Assembly: GCF_900007165.1 (NCBI RefSeq)
Contig: NZ_CYGY02000024.1
Coordinates: 301 to 64,300, forward strand
Reading direction: 5' to 3'
Source: Paraburkholderia piptadeniae
GTDB taxonomy: Bacteria; Pseudomonadota; Gammaproteobacteria; Burkholderiales; Burkholderiaceae
Length of the DNA: 64,000 nt
Below, piece after piece: positions 35,280 to 44,863 of the stretch. Under the pieces are notes generated by a model that saw only the letters and a list, made by a program, of their open reading frames with translations, had not been told where the DNA came from and ran no database searches. The translations under genes and the position numbers were made by a program. Position 1 is the stretch's first letter; each line of letters opens with the position of its first letter.

Positions 35280-35552
35280 GTTGTTTCCTCGGTGTTTGTA
35301 TATTAGGCATGCAACTGCTGCCGGATTCAATTTACGGAGGTCAAATATTAGCTCAGGATCAGTCTTACAATGCGCCGCGTAGCAGCTCGCGGTACTGGCA
35401 GGCCGCTCGCCCTCACTGCCGTCAGCCTCCAAGCCCACGCCCACGTCGACATCGACATCTGCGCCATGAAGCGTTCGCAGTCCGAAGCCCAGCAGTGCTA
35501 CGAATATGGCGCCGACGGTGGGATGCTCCGTATGAAGGAGAACTTCTCGCTG
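35280..35552. other. Intergenic spacer
   Basis: 273 bases between the NYN-domain gene and the DUF2844-like gene, including the GAGGA ribosome-binding site of the former. AT-richer than average; no structured element seen. Confidence 0.35.
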
Positions 35553-35936
35553 TCAACAGCTTTTTCCCATTTTTTTCTGGTTATCCCGCAGCGCCTCCGG
35601 TTGGTAACAGGCGGTGACCATACAGGCTTCCCATAATAGGTAACCCATGAGCCAGACCGTGAGCGGCGCGCCCCGTAAGTCGTTCTGACCTGTGCAGACG
35701 GGCGGCATTGGCCGCACGCCGTTCGCGGGCGAAGCGTATTCGCGGATCGTGACGCCGTCGGCCGTTTGCGATTCGTGGACGGACCAGGCCGAAGCGACGG
35801 CCGGGGCAGGCAGCGGCGTTGCGCGCAAGCTCCGGGACGCCTGATGCGCGTCCGCCGATGGCGCAGCGCCGAGCGTTGCATGACAAACGATGGGTAACAG
35901 CAAGGTTGCCGTCGACGCGATCCTGATCAGGTTCAT
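35553..35936 (-). CDS. Secreted DUF2844-like protein with aberrant C-terminus
   Basis: A 127-residue frame from ATG 35936 with GGAGG 5 bases upstream. It has a signal peptide (MNLIRIASTATLLLPIVCHA) and the DUF2844 pattern ATLGAAPSADAHQASRSLRA, then WSVHESQTADGVTIREYASP, common in Burkholderiaceae. After that the usual short tail (aromatic-Gly-Pro, PDL, LLG) is not present and the remaining 50 residues look unrelated, with several Cys. It may be a decayed family member whose frame shifted. Exported protein of unknown function. Confidence 0.55.
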   Translation of the reverse strand: MNLIRIASTATLLLPIVCHATLGAAPSADAHQASRSLRATPLPAPAVASAWSVHESQTADGVTIREYASPANGVRPMPPVCTGQNDLRGAPLTVWLMGYLLWEACMVTACYQPEALRDNQKKMGKSC

Positions 35937-36067
35937 TCAGGCCTCCGCTTTCGAAAAGGAAACGAGGCATGTTGAACGATCGATGATCAGGATGACGTAC
36001 GAAGCTTCCGAATCGTCGAAGGGAAACGGCCCGATCTGCAATCGACAGGGTCGAAGCGACAAAGAAA

Positions 36068-36095
36068 AAACGCGCCGGAGAATTCCGGCGCGTTT
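36068..36095 (-). terminator. Rho-independent terminator after the rhodanese gene
   Basis: AAACGCGCCGG and CCGGCGCGTTT form a perfect 11-bp stem with a 6-base loop. On the minus strand it is followed by TTTTTTCTTT. It lies about 47 bases past the rhodanese stop and ends the PCMT-rhodanese transcript. Confidence 0.93.
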
Positions 36096-36141
36096 CGACT
36101 ACATCAACGACAAGAGGCCAGGCGGACAGCGATCGCCCGGC

Positions 36142-36471
36142 TCAATACGTGGGAACGGACGGGTCGACCTGGCGCGACCACGCGTCGATGCCGCCTTGCA
36201 GATTGAACACGTCCTTATAGCCGCGCGATTCGAGGAACATCGCGACTTGCGCGCTGCGCGCGCCGTGATGGCACACGCAGACGATCTGCACATCGTCGTC
36301 CAGTTCTTCGCTACGCGCGGGGATTTCGCGCATCGGAATCGACAGGCTGCCGGCGATTTTCGCCGTTTTGATTTCCCATGGCTCGCGCACGTCCAGCAGC
36401 ACGGGCGCAGGGCGCGACATATCGGCGAGCCACTCGGCGAGGGCGGGAGCGGTCAGGTTTTGCATCATCAA
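36142..36471 (-). CDS. Rhodanese-like domain protein
   Basis: A 109-residue single-domain rhodanese (sulfurtransferase). LLDVREPWEIKTAKIAGSLS is the CH2A-type motif, the active loop is VCHHGARSAQVA with Cys67, and FNLQGGIDAWSRQVDPSVPTY ends the fold. It transfers sulfane sulfur to an acceptor. It lies 32 bases after the PCMT gene and before a strong terminator, so the two form an operon. Confidence 0.95.
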   Translation of the reverse strand: MMMQNLTAPALAEWLADMSRPAPVLLDVREPWEIKTAKIAGSLSIPMREIPARSEELDDDVQIVCVCHHGARSAQVAMFLESRGYKDVFNLQGGIDAWSRQVDPSVPTY

Positions 36472-36503
36472 ATCTCGCTACGGTGTCGGTGTCGTGCCGG
36501 TGC

Positions 36504-37157
36504 TCAGAACCGGAAGCGCGGTGCGTGCACCGCGTTCTGCAGCGGCTCGACGTAGGTTTCGAACACGTCGGCGATACGGAACTGCTTTTCGTCGACGCGC
36601 GTGATGAGCTGCGCCTTCATCACAGGAGCGGTGCCGACGAAGGCGGCGAGACGTCCGCCGACCTTCAGCTGCTCCAGCATTTCCTGCGGCAGCACGGGCA
36701 GGCCGCCCGATACGCAGATCACGTCGTACGGCGCGGCGGCGTTCCAGCCGCGCGAGGCGTCGCCTGTCGCGACTTCCGCGTTCAGCACGCCGTTCGCGAC
36801 GAGGTTCGCCTTCGCGAGTTCGGCCAGCTCCGGCTCGATATCGACCGTCAGCACGTGCTGTGCACGGTGCGCGAGAAGCGCGGCCATGTAGCCCGAGCCC
36901 GCGCCGATTTCCAGCACGGTTTCATGCTTCTTCACCGCCAGTTCTTGCAACACGCGTGCCTCGATGCGCGGCGCGAGCATGTGCTGGCCGGCGGGCAGCG
37001 GAATTTCGAAATCGACGAACGCCAGCTCGCGATAGGCGGCGGGCACGAAGTTCTCACGCTTGACGATCGACAGCAGATTCAGCACGTCCTGGTCGAGAAC
37101 TTCCCAGGGACGGATCTGCTGTTCAATCATGTTGAAACGCGCTTGTTCGATGTTCAT
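36504..37157 (-). CDS. Protein-L-isoaspartate O-methyltransferase family
   Basis: 217 residues starting at ATG 37157 (ATG 37163 is also possible). The SAM motif is VLEIGAGSGYMAALLAHRAQ, preceded by the family's ENFVPAAYRELAFVDFEIPL and GQHMLAPRIEARVLQELAVK. The family repairs isoaspartyl residues in damaged proteins. In this branch the motif PYDVICVSGGLPVLPQEMLE is retained. Upstream of the rhodanese gene as a two-gene operon; divergent from the LacI gene. Confidence 0.93.
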   Translation of the reverse strand: MNIEQARFNMIEQQIRPWEVLDQDVLNLLSIVKRENFVPAAYRELAFVDFEIPLPAGQHMLAPRIEARVLQELAVKKHETVLEIGAGSGYMAALLAHRAQHVLTVDIEPELAELAKANLVANGVLNAEVATGDASRGWNAAAPYDVICVSGGLPVLPQEMLEQLKVGGRLAAFVGTAPVMKAQLITRVDEKQFRIADVFETYVEPLQNAVHAPRFRF

Positions 37158-37226
37158 GATCAATTCGGCGGTGTGGGTTGGGATGCGGGCAGGGCGACGA
37201 CAGCGGGATGTATCGGAGAGCCCCTC

Positions 37227-37260
37227 CCGCTGTTCCGCTGTTCTGTTCCGCTGTTCTGTT
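37227..37260. repeat. Short tandem repeat, 13-bp unit
   Basis: CCGCTGTTCTGTT occurs twice (37235-37247, 37248-37260) after a partial copy CCGCTGTT. It lies in the spacer between the divergent PCMT and LacI genes, so copy number could affect their promoters. Confidence 0.85.
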
Positions 37261-37404
37261 CGTTAACTGCGAAATTGTACCAAACCGCGCGCCGATGCCG
37301 CCCGGTAACGGGCAGGTGCGCCGCAGGACGCGCGTTCTCCTGGAGCCGTCTGGCCTCCGTGTAAATCCCTACGCGATGGGACTTGCGATTCGCCGTCCCG
37401 TCGA

Positions 37405-37432
37405 CCAAGAATGTAATCGATTACATTCTTGG
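37405..37432. promoter_or_regulatory. 28-bp perfect palindromic operator of the sugar operon
   Basis: Half-site CCAAGAATGTAATC is followed directly by its exact reverse complement; the centre is ATCGAT-like (AATCGATT). It ends 6 bases before the start codon of the LacI-family gene, overlapping its ribosome-binding site region. LacI-family proteins bind such CG-centred palindromes, so it is most likely the autoregulatory operator controlling the whole cluster. Confidence 0.85.
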
Positions 37433-37438
37433 AGCCAG

Positions 37439-38533
37439 ATGGTGGACAAACCCGTGGACAAACCGTCCCGGCCTGACCCGTCATCGCCGCCGCCCGGCGC
37501 GGCCGAGCCCGATGCGCGCGGTGGTTCGCGTGGCGCGGCGGAGGGCCTGTCGATCGCGGGCGTCGCGGAGCAGGCGGGCGTTTCCGTGGCGACGGTTTCG
37601 CGGGTGCTCAACGGCCACGCGAACGTGCGCCCGGCCACGCGCGACAAGGTGCTGGCCGCCGTCGCGACGAGCGGCTACCGGGTGAACGAACTGGCGCGCA
37701 ATCTGCGCACGGCCGAAAGCCGCCTGCTGCTGACGATGGTGCCCGACGTCGGCAACCCGTTCTATGCGGAGGTGATCCGCGGCATCGATTCCGTCGCGCG
37801 CCAGCACGGCTATTTCATGCTGTTGTGCGACACGGGCGCCGACCCGGGCCGCGAGCGCAGCTATTTCGACCTGCTGCGCCGCCGACGCGCGGACGGCGCG
37901 ATCTGCCTCGATCCCGCGACGGTGCAGCAGGCGCTCGCCGAAGAATCGAATGCGCTGCCGTGGGTCGCGTGCTGTGAGTTCGACTCGTCGGTGGGCGTGC
38001 CGTATGTCGGCATCGACAACTACCGCGCGGCGGGCGACGCCGTGCGCCACTTGCTCGCGCGCGGCCACCGGCGCATCGCGCTGATCAACTCCGACGATCA
38101 CTACCTGTACGCGCAGCAGCGTCAGCGCGGCTATCTCGACGCATTGCGCGACGCGGGCATCGCGCCCGACGAACGCTGGCGCGTGAACGTGAACAGCCTC
38201 GACTACGAAGCGGGCGCGCAGGCCGCCGCGCGCCTGATGACGCACGCCGATGCGCCGACAGCCGTGTTCGCCGTGTCGGACACGCTCGCGATCGGCGTCA
38301 TCGCCGGTTTGCGCAGTGTCGGCAAGCGCGTGCCGGACGATGTCGCCGTCGTGGGCTTCGACGATATCTCGCTTGCCGCGCAAATCGAGCCGCCCCTCAC
38401 GACGATCGCGCAGCCGATGCGCGAACTGGGCGAAACGGCCGCGCGTCTGCTGCTGCGCAGGCTCGCGAATCCGACCGAAAACGTGCCGGGCGTGCTGTTG
38501 CCGCATCGGCTCGTCGTCAGAAAGAGCGCATGA
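37439..38533 (+). CDS. LacI family transcriptional regulator
   Basis: 364 residues from ATG 37439 (TGGAG upstream). After a Pro-rich tail of about 36 residues comes the helix-turn-helix SIAGVAEQAGVSVATVSRVL and hinge ELARNLRTAESRLLLTMVPD. The periplasmic-binding-like core has GNPFYAEVIRGIDSVARQHG, VGIDNYRAAGDAVRHLLARG and VAVVGFDDISLAAQIEPPLT, typical of a sugar-sensing repressor. First gene of the cluster, with the perfect 28-bp palindrome just upstream, and 13 bases before the ABC ATPase gene. Confidence 0.95.
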   Translation: MVDKPVDKPSRPDPSSPPPGAAEPDARGGSRGAAEGLSIAGVAEQAGVSVATVSRVLNGHANVRPATRDKVLAAVATSGYRVNELARNLRTAESRLLLTMVPDVGNPFYAEVIRGIDSVARQHGYFMLLCDTGADPGRERSYFDLLRRRRADGAICLDPATVQQALAEESNALPWVACCEFDSSVGVPYVGIDNYRAAGDAVRHLLARGHRRIALINSDDHYLYAQQRQRGYLDALRDAGIAPDERWRVNVNSLDYEAGAQAAARLMTHADAPTAVFAVSDTLAIGVIAGLRSVGKRVPDDVAVVGFDDISLAAQIEPPLTTIAQPMRELGETAARLLLRRLANPTENVPGVLLPHRLVVRKSA

Positions 38534-38546
38534 GAGGGCCGCCGCG

Positions 38547-40034
38547 ATGAGTCTCGCCGTCCGCTTCGACGACATCCGCAAAGACTTCGGCCCCGTGCGC
38601 GTGCTGCACGGCGTGAGCTTCGACATCGCGCCAGGCCGTATCTACGGACTGCTCGGCGAGAACGGCGCGGGCAAGTCGACGCTGATGAAGATACTCGCGG
38701 GCTACGAGATGGCGACGGAAGGCACCGTGCTGGTCGACGGCCACGCGCGGCGCTTCGCTGGCTCGCGCGATGCGGAGGCGGCGGGCATCGTGCTGATCCA
38801 TCAGGAGTTCAATCTCGCCGAGCATCTGACGATCGCGCAGAACATGTATCTCGGCCACGAGAAGCGCAAGGGCCTGTTCGTCGACAATACGGCGATGCGC
38901 AACGAGGCGAAGCGCTATCTGGAGCAGGTCGGCTTGCACAAGCATCCGGATACGAAGGTGCGCGATTTGATCGTCGCGGAAAAGCAGATGGTGGAGATCG
39001 CGAAGGCGCTGTCGCGGCGCGCGCGCCTTCTGATCATGGACGAGCCCACGGCGACGCTCACACCTTCCGAAACCGAGCGCCTCTTTGCGCTGATGACGAA
39101 GCTCAAGGCCGATGGCGTGACGATCGTCTACATCTCGCACAAGCTCGACGAGGTCGAGCACATCACCGACGAAGTGATCGTGATGCGCGACGGCCGCTTC
39201 GTCGCGCGCAGCGAGACGGCATTGCTCGGGCGTCAGCAGATGGCGAACCTGATGGTCGGGCGCGAGCTGTCCGACATGTTCCCCGCGAAGAAGCCGCCCC
39301 CCGATGACGCGCCCATTGCGCTGAAAGTCGAAAAGCTGAGCGTGCCCGACTGGGTCGACGATCTGAGCTTCGCAGTGCGCGCCGGCGAAGTGTTCGGCTT
39401 CGCGGGACTCGTCGGCGCGGGCCGCACGGAAGCGTTCGAGGCGATCATCGGCTTGCGCAGGCGCACGGCGGGCACGATCGAAATCGCGGGCCGCAAAGCG
39501 GATCTGCACAGCCCGCGCGATGCGATGCGCCGCGGCCTCACGTATCTGAGCGAGGACCGCAAGGGCAAGGGCCTGCACGTGAACCTCAGCCTGCAGGACA
39601 ACGTGACGCTGATGACGCTCGAACACTTCGCGCATCCGCTGCTCGACCTGAAAGCGGGACGCGATGCGCTGACGCAGGCCGTCCGCGAGTTCGGCATTCG
39701 CACGGGCAATCTGTCGAGCCGTGCGCGGATGCTCTCGGGCGGCAACCAGCAGAAGCTCGCGCTCGCCAAGTTCCTGCAGCCCAATCCCGATGTGATCGTG
39801 CTCGACGAGCCGACGCGCGGCGTCGACATCGGCGCGAAGCGCGACATCTATTTCCTGATTCACCGGCTCGCCGCCGAAGGGCGCGCCGTGATCGTCATCT
39901 CATCCGAACTGATCGAGCTGATCGGGTTGTGCCATCGCGTCGCCGTGATGCGCGCGGGCCGCCTGCAGGCGACGCTCGGTCTCGACCATCTGACCGAAGA
40001 GGAGTTGATCGCTCATGCGACCGGCACACACTGA
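38547..40034 (+). CDS. Sugar ABC transporter ATP-binding protein (RbsA type)
   Basis: 495 residues with two tandem ATPase domains as in RbsA/XylG/MglA. Domain 1 has Walker [10 protein letters not shown] (37-45), the Q-loop [14 protein letters not shown] and [12 protein letters not shown]. Domain 2 has the degenerate [52 protein letters not shown] and [20 protein letters not shown], the CUT2 signature. It powers import by the following permease; the two genes overlap by 20 bases. Confidence 0.96.
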   Translation: MSLAVRFDDIRKDFGPVRVLHGVSFDIAPGRIYGLLGENGAGKSTLMKILAGYEMATEGTVLVDGHARRFAGSRDAEAAGIVLIHQEFNLAEHLTIAQNMYLGHEKRKGLFVDNTAMRNEAKRYLEQVGLHKHPDTKVRDLIVAEKQMVEIAKALSRRARLLIMDEPTATLTPSETERLFALMTKLKADGVTIVYISHKLDEVEHITDEVIVMRDGRFVARSETALLGRQQMANLMVGRELSDMFPAKKPPPDDAPIALKVEKLSVPDWVDDLSFAVRAGEVFGFAGLVGAGRTEAFEAIIGLRRRTAGTIEIAGRKADLHSPRDAMRRGLTYLSEDRKGKGLHVNLSLQDNVTLMTLEHFAHPLLDLKAGRDALTQAVREFGIRTGNLSSRARMLSGGNQQKLALAKFLQPNPDVIVLDEPTRGVDIGAKRDIYFLIHRLAAEGRAVIVISSELIELIGLCHRVAVMRAGRLQATLGLDHLTEEELIAHATGTH

Positions 40035-41028
40035 CACCGCGCCGACCGGGCGCGCGATGCGCATCGCGCATCGTCTGCATGGTCTTGGGCCGCTCGCCGG
40101 CCTGATCGTGCTGTGCATCGCGGGCACGCTGCTCAATCGCGATTTCGCCACCGTCGACAACATGATGAACGTGCTCACGCGCACGTCGTTCATCGGCATC
40201 ATCGCGGTCGGCATGACGTTCGTGATCATCTCGGGCGGCATCGACCTGTCCGTCGGCTCGATGGCCGCGCTGATCGCGGGCAGCATGATCTGGCTGATGA
40301 ACGCGCTCGCCTTGTCGCCCGGCGGCCATGCGTTTGCGCCGCTGACCATCGTGATCATCGGCATTCTCTGCGCGTTCGTGCTGGGCGGCGTGTTCGGCTG
40401 TGCGCATGGCCTGCTCATCACGAAAGGACGGATCGAGCCGTTCATCGTGACGCTGGGCACGCTCGGCATCTTTCGCGCGGTGCTCACCTGGCTCGCCGAT
40501 GGCGGCGCGCTCACGCTCGACAACAATCTCTCCGATCTGTACGGCCCCGTCTATTACGCGAGCCTCTTCGGCGTGCCCGTGCCGATCTGGGTGTTTCTCG
40601 TCGTCGCGGCGGGCGGCGCGCTGATCCTCAATCGCACCGCGTTCGGGCGCCATGTGCAGGCGATCGGCTCGAATGAACAGGTCGCGCGCTACGCGGCGAT
40701 TCGCGTCGATACCGTGAAGATCGTCACGTATGTGCTGCTCGGCATCTGCGTCGGCGTGGCGACGGTGCTGTACGTGCCGCGCCTGGGTTCCGCGACGCCG
40801 ACGACGGGTCTTCTGTGGGAACTCGAAGCGATCGCAGCGGTGGTGGTCGGCGGCACGGCGCTCAAGGGCGGCGAGGGGCGCGTCGCGGGCACGGTGATCG
40901 GCGCGATCCTGCTGTCCGTCATCGCGAACATCCTCAATCTCACCAGCATCATCAGCGTGTATCTGAATGCGGCCGTGCAGGGCGTCGTGATCATCGTCGT
41001 CGCGTTTCTTCAGCGAGGGCGGCGGTAG
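40015..41028 (+). CDS. Sugar ABC transporter permease (RbsC type)
   Basis: 337 residues with about ten membrane helices. [20 protein letters not shown] and [13 protein letters not shown] are the strongest RbsC/CUT2 permease segments. EALIAVVVGG-type glycine-rich loops near the end ([20 protein letters not shown]) match the coupling region. It forms the homodimeric channel for the sugar ABC importer. Overlaps the ATPase gene at its start. Confidence 0.95.
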   Translation: MRPAHTDTAPTGRAMRIAHRLHGLGPLAGLIVLCIAGTLLNRDFATVDNMMNVLTRTSFIGIIAVGMTFVIISGGIDLSVGSMAALIAGSMIWLMNALALSPGGHAFAPLTIVIIGILCAFVLGGVFGCAHGLLITKGRIEPFIVTLGTLGIFRAVLTWLADGGALTLDNNLSDLYGPVYYASLFGVPVPIWVFLVVAAGGALILNRTAFGRHVQAIGSNEQVARYAAIRVDTVKIVTYVLLGICVGVATVLYVPRLGSATPTTGLLWELEAIAAVVVGGTALKGGEGRVAGTVIGAILLSVIANILNLTSIISVYLNAAVQGVVIIVVAFLQRGRR

Positions 41029-41159
41029 CGAGGCGGTGCGTGTACGTGGGACATCCGAAGTTACAGGCAGCAACGCAACGCAAGCGGCAAAGGAGAGCAG
41101 CACAGAAGCGGTTCATCGACGAAGAAACCAGTCAAAGGAACGTCAAAGGAGACACAGCC

Positions 41160-42122
41160 ATGAAGCAGATCATTCGAGCGGTCGGCGCCGGGGTGCTGGC
41201 ACTGGGGATATTGGGGCTCACGAGCGCCGCGCGCGCCGACGACAAGGTCACGCTGGGCGTCGCGATACCGACGGCCGATCACGGCTTTACGGGCGGCATC
41301 GTCTGGTGGGCGAACAAGGCGAAGGCGGATCTGGAGAAAGCGCATCCCGATCTGAAGGTGATCGTGAAGACGGCAGCCAACGCGCCCGAGCAGGCAAACC
41401 AGTTGCAAGATCTCGTGACGGTGAACAAGATCAACGCGCTCGTGATCTTCCCGTATGAATCGGCGTCGCTCACGCAGCCCGTCGCGCAGGTGAAGAAGAA
41501 AGGCGTCTATGTGACAGTCGTCGATCGCGGCCTGACGGACACCAGCGCGCAGGACGCGTATGTGGCGGGCGACAACACCGCATTCGGCAAGATTCCCGCC
41601 GAGTATCTCGCGAAGGCGCTCGACGGCAAGGGCGACGTCGTCGCGCTGCGCGGCATTCCGACGACGCTCGACAACGAACGCTGGACGGCCTTCACGGGCG
41701 TGCTGAAGAACTATCCGAACATCAAGATTCTCGATGCGAAGTACGCGAACTGGAATCGCGACGACGCGTTCAAGGTGATGCAGGACTACTTGACGCGCTT
41801 CAAGCACATCGACGCCGTCTGGGCCGCCGACGACGACATGGCCGTCGGCGTGCTGAAGGCGATCGATCAGGCGAAGCGCAGCGACATCAAGATCGTATTC
41901 GGCGGCGCGGGCTCGAAGGGCATGGTCAAGAACGTGATCGACGGCGCGCCGCTCATCAAGGCCGATGTGTCGTATTCGCCGAAGTTCATCTACGACGCGA
42001 TCAAGCTGACGGCGGAAGCGCGCCTCAAAGGCGACAAGTTGCCGCCAACGACGATCATTCCGTCGGTGCTCATCACAAAGGAAAACGCGAAGGACTTCTA
42101 CTTCCCCGATTCGCCGTTCTGA
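41160..42122 (+). CDS. Sugar ABC transporter substrate-binding protein (RbsB type)
   Basis: 320 residues from ATG 41160 with AAAGGAG 7 bases upstream. A signal peptide ([19 protein letters not shown]) precedes a periplasmic-binding-protein type 1 fold: [20 protein letters not shown], then [20 protein letters not shown] and [20 protein letters not shown]. It delivers sugar to the RbsC-like permease. The exact sugar cannot be read; the following isomerase and dehydrogenase suggest an unusual polyol or sugar. Confidence 0.95.
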   Translation: MKQIIRAVGAGVLALGILGLTSAARADDKVTLGVAIPTADHGFTGGIVWWANKAKADLEKAHPDLKVIVKTAANAPEQANQLQDLVTVNKINALVIFPYESASLTQPVAQVKKKGVYVTVVDRGLTDTSAQDAYVAGDNTAFGKIPAEYLAKALDGKGDVVALRGIPTTLDNERWTAFTGVLKNYPNIKILDAKYANWNRDDAFKVMQDYLTRFKHIDAVWAADDDMAVGVLKAIDQAKRSDIKIVFGGAGSKGMVKNVIDGAPLIKADVSYSPKFIYDAIKLTAEARLKGDKLPPTTIIPSVLITKENAKDFYFPDSPF

Positions 42123-42142
42123 TCGCAGGCATGCTTGAGCGG

Positions 42143-42184
42143 GGCGCTGTCCTTCGTCATCGGATGCGAAGGGCGGCGCCTTTT
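42143..42184 (+). terminator. Intergenic hairpin with T-tract after the binding-protein gene
   Basis: An imperfect stem (GGCGC-TG-TCCTTCG against CGAAGGG-C-GGCGCC) is followed by TTTT. It lies between the binding protein and the isomerase gene. It could be a partial terminator or a 3' stabiliser that keeps binding protein mRNA higher than downstream enzyme mRNA. Confidence 0.6.
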
Positions 42185-42208
42185 CAATCCATCGAAGGGA
42201 GCAGCACG

Positions 42209-43270
42209 ATGAAAACGATCAAAGGTCCGGCGATCTTTCTCGCGCAGTTCATGGGTGCGCAGTTGGATCGTCAGGCGCCGTTCGACAATCTCGCGCATCT
42301 CGCCGAATGGGCCGCGAATCTCGGCTACAAGGGCATCCAGGTCCCCGCCGATCCGCGCCTCGTCGATCTCGAGCAGGCGGCGTCGAGCCAGGCGTATTGC
42401 GACGACCTGCTTGGCATCGTCACCGATGCGGGTGTCGAAATCACGGAGCTTTCGACGCATCTGCAAGGCCAGCTCGTCGCGGTGCATCCGGCGTATGACG
42501 TGCTGTTCGACGGCTTCGCCGCGCCGCATGTGCGAGGCAATCCGGCGGCGCGCACCGAATGGGCGATCCAGCAGATGAAGTGGGCCGCGAAGGCATCGCA
42601 ACGTCTCGGGCTCACGTCGCATGTGTCGTTTTCGGGCGCGCTCGCGTGGCCGTATTTCTACCCGTGGCCGCAGCGTCCCGTTGGTCTTGTCGAAGCTGCG
42701 TTCGACGAGCTCGCGCGCCGCTGGACGCCGATTCTCGATGCGTTCGACGAAGCGGGCGTCGACGTCTGCTACGAACTGCATCCGGGCGAGGACCTGCACG
42801 ACGGCGTGACGTTCGAGCGCTTTCTGGCGGCCGTGAAGAATCACCGGCGCGCGAACATCCTGTTCGATCCGAGCCACTTCGTGTTGCAGCAGCTCGACTA
42901 TCTCGCGTTCATCGATATCTATCACGAGCGCATCAAGGCCTTTCACGTGAAGGACGCCGAGTTTCGTCCGAACGGACGGCAAGGCGTGTATGGCGGCTAT
43001 AGCGGCTGGGTCGAACGCGCGGGGCGTTTCCGTTCGCTTGGCGACGGGCAGATCGACTTCGGCGCGATCTTCTCGAAGATGGCGCAATACGATTTTCCCG
43101 GCTGGGCGGTGCTCGAATGGGAGTGCGCATTGAAGCATCCCGAGGACGGCGCGCGCGAAGGCGCGGAGTTCATCAAGCGGCACATCATCCGCGTGGCCGA
43201 GCATGCATTCGACGACTTCGCGGGCAGCGGCGCGGACGCCGCGCAACTGAAGCGCGTGCTGGGCCTTTAA
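42209..43270 (+). CDS. Sugar phosphate isomerase/epimerase (TIM barrel)
   Basis: 353 residues from ATG 42209 with AGGGAG upstream. A xylose-isomerase-like TIM barrel: IFLAQFMGAQLDRQAPFDNL, GVEITELSTHLQGQLVAVHP, DVCYELHPGEDLHDGVTFER, NILFDPSHFVLQQLDYLAFI, KAFHVKDAEF and WAVLEWECALKHPEDGAREG carry the acidic and His metal ligands. Similar proteins act on inositols and keto-sugars. It follows the transporter genes and precedes the oxidoreductase gene. Confidence 0.92.
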   Translation: MKTIKGPAIFLAQFMGAQLDRQAPFDNLAHLAEWAANLGYKGIQVPADPRLVDLEQAASSQAYCDDLLGIVTDAGVEITELSTHLQGQLVAVHPAYDVLFDGFAAPHVRGNPAARTEWAIQQMKWAAKASQRLGLTSHVSFSGALAWPYFYPWPQRPVGLVEAAFDELARRWTPILDAFDEAGVDVCYELHPGEDLHDGVTFERFLAAVKNHRRANILFDPSHFVLQQLDYLAFIDIYHERIKAFHVKDAEFRPNGRQGVYGGYSGWVERAGRFRSLGDGQIDFGAIFSKMAQYDFPGWAVLEWECALKHPEDGAREGAEFIKRHIIRVAEHAFDDFAGSGADAAQLKRVLGL

Positions 43271-43332
43271 ACCCAGGATGGCCCGCGCGATGGGGCTCGC
43301 AATGGTCCCGCATCGAACAGGAGCGGAAGACG

Positions 43333-44481
43333 ATGGCACGAAGACTCAGGCTGGGCATGGTCGGCGGCGGGCAGGGCGCGTTTATCGGCGCGGTGCATCG
43401 GATCGCCGCGCGCATCGACGATCGCTTCGAGCTGGTGGCGGGCGCGCTGTCGTCGGACCCGCAACGCGCGCAGGCAAGCGCCGACGAAGCGGGCATCGCG
43501 CGCAGCTACCCGAGCTGGCAAGAGATGGCGCGCGCCGAGGCCGCGCGCGACGACGGCATCGATGCCGTCGCGATCGTCACGCCGAACCATCTGCATGCGC
43601 CCGTTGCGGCCGCGTTTCTGAACGCGGGCATCCACGTGATCTGCGACAAGCCGCTCGCGATGACGCTCGAAGAAGGCGAAGCGCTCGCGCAACTGGCGCG
43701 CGAGAAGAACCGTCTGTTCGCGCTGACGCACACGTACTCCGGTTATCCGATGGTGCGCCACGCGCGCGAACTGGTGGAGGCGGGCGAGATCGGCGAGGTG
43801 CGCGTCGTTCAGGTCGAATATGCGCAAGATTGGCTCGCGAAGCCGGTCGAGCTCACGGGCGAGAACCGCCAGGCCATCTGGCGCACCGACCCGAAGCAGG
43901 CGGGTCGCGCGGGTTGTCTCGGCGACATCGGCACGCATGCGTATCACCTCGCGGCGTTCGCGACGGGCATGCTGCCGAAGCAGATCGTCGCGGAGCTGCA
44001 TACGTTTGTCGAAGGCCGCCAGGTCGACGACCATATCGAGGCGCTGCTGCGCTACGAGAACGGCGCGCGCGGCATGTTGTGGGCAAGCCAGGTGGCGAGC
44101 GGCGCGGAAAACGCACTGCGTCTGCGCGTGTACGGCTCGAAGGCCCATATCGCGTTCGATCAGGAGAATCCGAACGAGCTGCTGTTCACGCCGCTGGGCG
44201 GTGCGATGCAAAAGCTCACGCGCGGACGGGTCGACAGTGCGATCGCGCGGCATGCGACGCGCGTGCCGCCCGGCCATCCCGAAGGCTATCTGGAAGCGTT
44301 CGCGCAACTGTACAAGGATGCAGCGCTGCAGATCGAAGCGATCGACGCGGGCCTGCCGCTACCCGAAGAAAGCCGTCTGCTGACGACCGTCGACGATGGG
44401 GTTGCGGGCTTGCGCTTCATCGATGCCGTATTCGAAAGCCACGCGAAGTTGCTGTGGCAGGACGTGCGGAACGGCGGCTGA
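43333..44481 (+). CDS. Gfo/Idh/MocA family oxidoreductase
   Basis: 382 residues. The Rossmann motif is RLGMVGGGQGAFIGAVHRIA; the catalytic Lys lies in CDKPLAMTLEEGEALAQLAR (EKP-like), and GRAGCLGDIGTHAYHLAAFA supplies Asp/His of the active site. The family oxidises sugars and polyols with NAD(P). Last gene of the six-gene LacI cluster; with the isomerase it probably opens the degradation of the imported sugar. Confidence 0.94.
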   Translation: MARRLRLGMVGGGQGAFIGAVHRIAARIDDRFELVAGALSSDPQRAQASADEAGIARSYPSWQEMARAEAARDDGIDAVAIVTPNHLHAPVAAAFLNAGIHVICDKPLAMTLEEGEALAQLAREKNRLFALTHTYSGYPMVRHARELVEAGEIGEVRVVQVEYAQDWLAKPVELTGENRQAIWRTDPKQAGRAGCLGDIGTHAYHLAAFATGMLPKQIVAELHTFVEGRQVDDHIEALLRYENGARGMLWASQVASGAENALRLRVYGSKAHIAFDQENPNELLFTPLGGAMQKLTRGRVDSAIARHATRVPPGHPEGYLEAFAQLYKDAALQIEAIDAGLPLPEESRLLTTVDDGVAGLRFIDAVFESHAKLLWQDVRNGG

Positions 44482-44484
44482 TGT

Positions 44485-44742
44485 TCAGCTCTTGCTGCGC
44501 TTGATCTGTTCTTCGAAAGCGAGATCGAGCTTGCTGACCTTGCGCGGTTTCTTGGGACCGTACGCGTCGACGAACTTCACGAACTCGTCGAGCGGAAGCG
44601 GATCGGAGACTTTCTGGTCCGTGCCGCCCGATTTGTCGACAAGATAGAAGAGTCCGCCCGACAGGCTGATTGCCGCGAAACGCGGATTGCCGCTGCGGGT
44701 CTTCAGCCGTTCGACGGCATGGATGGCTCGGGTCGTGCGCAT
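44485..44742 (-). CDS. Conserved small hypothetical protein
   Basis: 85 residues, with a basic N-terminus (MRTTRAIHAVERLKTRSGNP), a hydrophobic strand region AAISLSGGLFYLVDKSG and a charged tail YGPKKPRKVSKLDLAFEEQI. I do not recognise a domain. It ends 3 bases from the convergent oxidoreductase gene and lies 121 bases from the divergent TPR gene. Confidence 0.6.
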   Translation of the reverse strand: MRTTRAIHAVERLKTRSGNPRFAAISLSGGLFYLVDKSGGTDQKVSDPLPLDEFVKFVDAYGPKKPRKVSKLDLAFEEQIKRSKS

Positions 44743-44863
44743 GATCGGACGATGCTGTGAAGTTTTGAGATTGCAGTGCGATTCTACGACGTATACTCGC
44801 CCGCCGTCGGCGGTGCTGCCGATACGTCAGTCCTGCCGAACAAACGAAGAAGCGACCCACGCC

